Notes under the pieces: generated by a model
The model's input: the letters and a program-made list of their open reading frames with translations, nothing else
Told to the model about the DNA's origin: nothing
The model's database searches: none
Assembly: GCF_900112935.1 (NCBI RefSeq)
Contig: NZ_FONM01000025.1
Span: forward strand, 1-34,890
DNA length: 34,890 nt
Reading direction: 5' to 3'
From: Trichococcus pasteurii
Lineage (GTDB): Bacteria > Bacillota > Bacilli > Lactobacillales > Aerococcaceae
Shown: positions 31,319-34,890 of the stretch, in pieces
Position numbering within the stretch: position 1 is the stretch's first letter
How the letters are laid out: each line of letters begins with the position of its first letter
Position numbers and translations under genes: made by a program

Positions 31319-32515
31319 ATGTTTAATCGTCAAAGTTATTTAAATAAATTGATTCAGGCAAAAGACAGCGATTTTGTGAAAGTATTGACTGGTGTCCGGC
31401 GTTGTGGGAAATCAACCCTTTTAATGCTGTATAAAGCCTGGCTCCTGGAGCATGGTGTCGAAGAAGATCAAGTTATCGAAATCAGTTATGAAAAGATGGA
31501 AAATGAACCTTTGAAAGATGGGCACCACCTCCATGCTTACCTGAGGGAACGGATTCCAGGACAGAAGCGGGTGTATCTGCTGATTGACGAAGCGCAGGAA
31601 ATTCAGGAATGGGCTAAGGTTATCAATAGTCTCAAGGTGACGTTCAATACGGATATTTATGTGACAGGATCAAACTCCAGTCTCTTTTCTGGAGAATATC
31701 TTACTTACTTATCCGGACGGTATATTGAAATAAAGGTCTACCCCTTGTCTTTCCGTGAATTTTTGGAGTTTAAACAGTACGATACGGTAAATAACCTAGA
31801 ACAACATTATCAAGAGTATATCCGCAGCGGATCCTTCCCCGCAGTGAACCTTGTGGAAGACGAAAATTTGATTCGAACGATTAACCAAGGACTCTTTGAT
31901 TCTATTTTCTCAAGAGATATTATTAGCCGCGGTGAAATAAGAGAAATTGGTGGCTTCTACAAGGTCGCAAAATTTGTATTTGATAATATCGGCAATAGTC
32001 TGTCTACCAATAAAATAGCCAATACGTTACGTTCTGAGGGATCAAAAATCAGCCATGATACAGTGGATAATTACTTGATGTTGATGTGTGACGCCTATAT
32101 TCTTTACCAGTGCAATCGTTATGACATACGCGGGAAAGAGCTCTTAAGAACGAACGGAAAGTATTATATTGTCGATATGGGGTTACGTAATCAATTGATC
32201 GGCTATAAGTCTTCCAACATGGGCCATGATTTGGAAAACATTGTGTTCTTAGAGTTAATCAGACGAGGATACCAGGTTTTCGTTGGCAAAAACGGGACCG
32301 CCGAAATTGATTTCATTGCGGAAAGATCGGAGACGAAAATGTATATTCAAGTCTCTCTATCGGTGATGGACGAGCAGACAAAAGAACGAGAATTCAAAGC
32401 TTTTGAAAAAATTACCGATAACTATCCGAAATGGTTGATTACGATGGATCGATTGGATATGTCCCAAAATGGCATCCTTCACAAAAATGTATTTGATTTT
32501 CTATTGGAAGAGTAG
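31319..32515 (+). CDS. AAA_14/DUF4143 ATP-binding protein
   Basis: The 398-residue ATPase has Walker A GVRRCGKST (25-33, Lys31), Walker B YLLIDEAQE (Asp90, Glu91), sensor-like VTGSNSSLFSGEYLTYLSGR and then a DUF4143 C-terminal domain. The DUF4143 part has a nuclease-fold-like strand pair (GTAEIDFIAERSETKMYIQVS). The family is widespread and often horizontally moved; proposed roles in defence or toxin-antitoxin-like control are not proven. AAGGAGG precedes the ATG by 7 nt. It stands alone with its own terminator and the 39-bp array upstream. Confidence 0.92.
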   Translation: MFNRQSYLNKLIQAKDSDFVKVLTGVRRCGKSTLLMLYKAWLLEHGVEEDQVIEISYEKMENEPLKDGHHLHAYLRERIPGQKRVYLLIDEAQEIQEWAKVINSLKVTFNTDIYVTGSNSSLFSGEYLTYLSGRYIEIKVYPLSFREFLEFKQYDTVNNLEQHYQEYIRSGSFPAVNLVEDENLIRTINQGLFDSIFSRDIISRGEIREIGGFYKVAKFVFDNIGNSLSTNKIANTLRSEGSKISHDTVDNYLMLMCDAYILYQCNRYDIRGKELLRTNGKYYIVDMGLRNQLIGYKSSNMGHDLENIVFLELIRRGYQVFVGKNGTAEIDFIAERSETKMYIQVSLSVMDEQTKEREFKAFEKITDNYPKWLITMDRLDMSQNGILHKNVFDFLLEE

Positions 32516-32570
32516 CGGTATCCATATAAAGCCGTGAGCAACTCTTCTGTTCTTCCTTCCTTTAAATGAA

Positions 32571-32612
32571 AAGCGACTCTTTCTGGTCTAGTAGAAAGAG
32601 TCGCTTTCTTAT
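32571..32612 (+). terminator. Terminator of the AAA ATPase gene
   Basis: AAGCGACTCTTTCT (32571-32584) pairs perfectly with 32593-32606 and is followed by a T-rich stretch. Confidence 0.85.
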
Positions 32613-32915
32613 AATAATTAGCGTTAAATAAGTCCTGTTGAAATTAATATAAGTAGGGAAACGACGAACTAGAAGTTCATAACCAAGAAAACAACCTACT
32701 CATATACTCAATCAAAGGAAAGGAAATCTGTTTGCAAATAATAGTACCTGTGTGTTTTCTTTGCAGCAGAAATTTGTTTTATTGAATGTATGTTCTTAAT
32801 CGGATATGTCTACGATTTATCAAGAAAATTCAAATTTCCCCAAAGTATATCCTACAAAATTTTGTCTCAATAGACTATTGGATATGGAAAGTCTCTAATC
32901 TTTTATCCTATTCTT

Positions 32916-32940
32916 AAGCAAAGCAAAGCAAAGCAAAGCA
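32916..32940 (+). repeat. Five AAGCA tandem repeats inside an inverted repeat
   Basis: Five exact 5-bp copies are bounded by TATTCTT (32909-32915) and AAGAATA (32940-32946), so the microsatellite sits in the loop of a 7-bp stem. Confidence 0.8.
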
Positions 32941-33025
32941 AGAATAAGAATGGCCTGCGGCATTCTTTACTCAATTATATAAAGACGAGGAGAGAAATTC
33001 TTGATTAAGATGACTTTCATCCTCT

Positions 33026-33095
33026 TATTAAAAGTTATTAAAAATGTGTTTTAGGCTTATTAAAAACTACTAATTCCTATTAAAAACTATTAAAA
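33026..33095 (+). repeat. Five TATTAAAA iterons in helical phase
   Basis: Copies start at 33026, 33036, 33058, 33078 and 33088, with steps of 10, 22, 20 and 10 bp, all close to whole helical turns. Their form resembles the TAGTARRR iterons bound by partition proteins of enterococcal pAD1-type plasmids. Binding by the DUF5388 protein or a Rep is an inference. Confidence 0.6.
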
Positions 33096-33134
33096 TAGGC
33101 CTTTTTGGGTCGTTTTGAGCGGAGTAGAGGACGC

Positions 33135-33184
33135 ATCAGGCTTTGCCTGATCTGCCGCGGTTTTCGAGAGATTGAGAAAACCGC
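33135..33184. other. Two adjacent stem-loops
   Basis: ATCAGGC-ttt-GCCTGAT (33135-33151) is followed by GCGGTTTTC (33157-33165) paired with GAAAACCGC (33176-33184). Both are GC-richer than the surroundings. Neither ends in a T tract, so they are more likely origin or RNA-control structures than terminators. Confidence 0.55.
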
Positions 33185-33460
33185 AGCGGAGTGACCTCCT
33201 TATGCTCATGGAAAAATAACTTTAGACTTACCTTTAACGAATTAGGCTAAGTCAAAAATATTTTTTTCACTGAATTACAGAATCATAAGTTAGTCATTAG
33301 TAGTGATAAAATGTTTACTTTTAAATACGTATTAAGGAATAAAGAATTTCAAACTTCCTTTGTCTCGGATACGCTTAAATAAGAGCACTGCGTATCATAA
33401 GGTGCTTATTGACAGTTATCCATGCTTTTCATTAAATGCAGGGCATATTTATCAGAAGCT

Positions 33461-33871
33461 TTACTTTTTTGAGTGCTCAAAAAGGTGAGCATACATTTGA
33501 TTATATCCTTCTCTTTGACGAGTAGTGAGTCGTGTATTCACATAACATTCAATCAGCATTTGCATCATATCATTAACTGTAGACTTATCTGTCTCTTCTA
33601 ACTCTTCAATAAATGGTTTCAAAGTATTTAATCGAAGTAATACGTCGGGTGATAACTTTGCGGTTTTTGTAGCCTTAAAAAAATTATCTGGAATACTTTT
33701 TTCTTGTGATTGTTGTTCTATTTTTTGCTCAGAAGGTCTGTCTATTTTTGAGGGCGTTATAATAGGCCGAAGGGGTGTCCGATCGAATTCATTGGTTCCT
33801 TTAATGCTGACATTTTTTTCTAGTAGGCTATTCTTATTCTTTTTGATAAGTGGTTCAAATGATTTACTCAT
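33461..33871 (-). CDS. DUF5388-type plasmid partition partner
   Basis: The 136-residue protein has a disordered, polar N-terminal half (KKNKNSLLEKN to QQSQEKSIPDN) and a helical C-terminal part (LSPDVLLRLNTLKPFIEELEETDKSTVNDMMQMLIECYV, RQREGYNQMYAHLFEHSKK). It resembles DUF5388 proteins that follow ParA on plasmids of Lactobacillales. It probably plays the ParB role, binding centromere repeats and stimulating ParA. It is 30 nt downstream of parA in one operon. Candidate binding sites are the 17-bp repeats at 34.75-34.88 kb and the TATTAAAA iterons. Confidence 0.75.
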   Translation of the reverse strand: MSKSFEPLIKKNKNSLLEKNVSIKGTNEFDRTPLRPIITPSKIDRPSEQKIEQQSQEKSIPDNFFKATKTAKLSPDVLLRLNTLKPFIEELEETDKSTVNDMMQMLIECYVNTRLTTRQREGYNQMYAHLFEHSKK

Positions 33872-33901
33872 AAAACGACTCCTTTCCTACGCGATAATAA
33901 T

Positions 33902-34720
33902 CTAAATGCTTTCCAAGTACCTTTCGTGTTCATCTAGCTCTGTCAAAACATCTATGAATAATTGGTGTGCCTTTCCGTCCCACATTTCTATTGTTCCACT
34001 GATATTTCTGTTTACATGGATACCTTCCACGTCATAAACTTTCAAGCGTTCCTGGTAATTTACAATTGTTCCCAATACATTATTCCCATACATTTCTTTT
34101 GCTTGATCGAGGACTTTTGTATCAACACGTCCTCCCTGTCGTAACATCATAGGAATGATTCCCAGTACTTGCAAATGTGCGTTGTACTTTTCAGAGAGAA
34201 ACTGCATATAAGCGATATATGTCTGCGCACCATCTAGTGATAATTCTTGCGTCTGTAAGACAATGATACAGTAGTCTGCTGCCATCATTGCATTGTCTGA
34301 GTAATCCGAAATGGTTGGTGGAACATCAATATAGATACGATCGTATTTTCCTTTCAACGGTTTGATTAACTCTTTTAAATAAGAAATTTGAGAAATTTCA
34401 TCTTCTGGAAACTTTTCGAACAATACTTTTGTTAAGTTCCTGAAGGAAGTATTGGCTGGTATCAAATCAAGTTTAGGCATAATGGATATGACTTCATTCT
34501 CTAAATTACCTACACGAAATCCGTCAGTAATAGATTTATCTATATTATCAATATTGCCCGTTTTGGCTAAGACACGTGTGGCATTTCCTTGTGGATCCAA
34601 ATCGATTACTAAAGTGCGATCTTTAAATTGTGTGGCCGCTTCATACGCTAACATTGTGACGGCTTTTGTTTTTCCTACGCCACCTTTAAAATTTCCTACA
34701 ACATATACTTTTCCGTCCAT
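33902..34720 (-). CDS. parA: ParA-family plasmid partition ATPase
   Basis: The 272-residue ATPase has the deviant Walker A GNFKGGVGKTKAVT (9-22; Lys12 and Lys17), VIDLDPQGNATRVL, and the second motif IYIDVPPTISD, followed by DYCIIVLQTQELSLDG. It forms dynamic nucleoid-bound gradients that move plasmid copies to daughter cells. It lacks the N-terminal DNA-binding extension of larger ParA types, so regulation probably depends on its partner or another repressor. GGAGGG lies 6-7 nt before the ATG. It is the first gene of the par operon. Confidence 0.95.
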   Translation of the reverse strand: MDGKVYVVGNFKGGVGKTKAVTMLAYEAATQFKDRTLVIDLDPQGNATRVLAKTGNIDNIDKSITDGFRVGNLENEVISIMPKLDLIPANTSFRNLTKVLFEKFPEDEISQISYLKELIKPLKGKYDRIYIDVPPTISDYSDNAMMAADYCIIVLQTQELSLDGAQTYIAYMQFLSEKYNAHLQVLGIIPMMLRQGGRVDTKVLDQAKEMYGNNVLGTIVNYQERLKVYDVEGIHVNRNISGTIEMWDGKAHQLFIDVLTELDEHERYLESI

Positions 34721-34746
34721 GTATGTCCCTCCGAAAAATATTCAAT

Positions 34747-34876
34747 AGTATACTCATGTATAGATTATACCATTCATAAAAAACTATGCAACGGTATACT
34801 CCTTTGAAAGATACTTTTGTAAGGATGTAACAAAAATGTAATATATGCAAGAGTATACTAGTATACTCTTGCATAG
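34747..34876. repeat. Four 17-bp operator/centromere-like repeats
   Basis: AGTATACTCATGTATAG (34747-34763) and AGTATACTCTTGCATAG (34860-34876) are on the plus strand. Two more copies are on the minus strand (34784-34800 and 34843-34859). The last two abut head-to-head, making a perfect 30-bp palindrome at 34845-34874. A partial GGTATAC at 34884-34890 suggests the series continues beyond the window. These are good candidates for the partition site and its operator. Confidence 0.75.
34764..34791 (-). promoter_or_regulatory. Promoter of the par operon
   Basis: On the minus strand TTGCAT (34786-34791), 16 nt and TATAAT (34764-34769). The -35 lies inside one 17-bp repeat and another repeat lies just past the -10, so a protein bound to the repeats would shut the promoter. 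Confidence 0.75.
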
Positions 34877-34890
34877 TTTTTTTGGTATAC

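Larger units (their letters stand above)
32613..33460. other. Gene-free plasmid-maintenance region
   Basis: About 850 bp without a supported gene but rich in repeats: an AAGCA microsatellite, five TATTAAAA iterons in helical phase and two strong hairpins (entries below). Such density next to a ParA operon suggests an origin, a centromere or an RNA control element. Confidence 0.55.

Overview
The window looks like an accessory replicon, probably part of a plasmid, from a low-GC Gram-positive of the Lactobacillales (a Carnobacteriaceae- or Enterococcus-like host). The evidence is AGGAGG-type ribosome-binding sites, a ParA/DUF5388 partition pair, serine resolvases, and CopY/CopB, CadC/CadD and Lit families typical of these bacteria. 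The genus is an inference. No rRNA, tRNA, CRISPR array or intact transposase is visible. No replication initiator is visible either, but a divergent promoter-like sequence at the right edge points out of the window, where one could lie.

Layout. 1-2.1 kb: a truncated LysR regulator, a helix-turn-helix protein gene with a perfect palindromic operator, and a decayed resolvase. 2.2-7.6 kb: a sugar module with a galactitol-type PTS (EIIA, EIIB, EIIC), a small membrane protein and a class II aldolase on the minus strand. It is divergent from a DeoR repressor and a PfkB-family sugar-phosphate kinase, with a CcpA-like cre site in the PTS promoter. 7.9-8.5 kb: an intact resolvase. 8.7-12 kb: a cadmium/zinc operon cadC-cadD-cadA. 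12.2-13.8 kb: a P-type ATPase remnant, a DUF1541 lipoprotein, a small His-rich membrane protein and scraps of older genes.

13.9-22.7 kb is the most distinctive part: an envelope/lipoprotein block built around a two-component system. It encodes a PepSY-like protein, two SHOCT-type small membrane proteins, a 58-residue membrane microprotein, an adenylate kinase paralogue lacking the P-loop lysine, the response regulator and kinase, an M23 peptidase, a second Lgt, a NusG-II-like protein, a His/Met-rich small protein and a Lit-type lipoprotein transacylase. All six promoters of this block carry the same element, CTYCAT-N5-CYACAYA, exactly 9 nt before a TANNNT -10 hexamer. This defines a probable single regulon that includes the two-component system itself.

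22.8-28.7 kb: a copper operon copY-copA-(HMA protein)-copZ-copB under CopY boxes. 28.8-29.7 kb: an FTR1-type iron permease behind a Fur-like palindrome. 30.2-32.5 kb: a small hypothetical protein, a stand-alone BRCT protein and an AAA/DUF4143 ATPase preceded by three motifs spaced exactly 39 bp apart. 32.6-34.9 kb: a plasmid-maintenance region with phased AT-rich iterons, hairpins, a DUF5388 protein, ParA and a set of 17-bp operator/centromere-like repeats.

Working model (inference): the plasmid protects its host from Cu and Cd/Zn. Copper export is controlled by CopY, while a separate envelope-sensing two-component system remodels lipoproteins (Lgt plus Lit) and the cell wall (M23) under metal stress.
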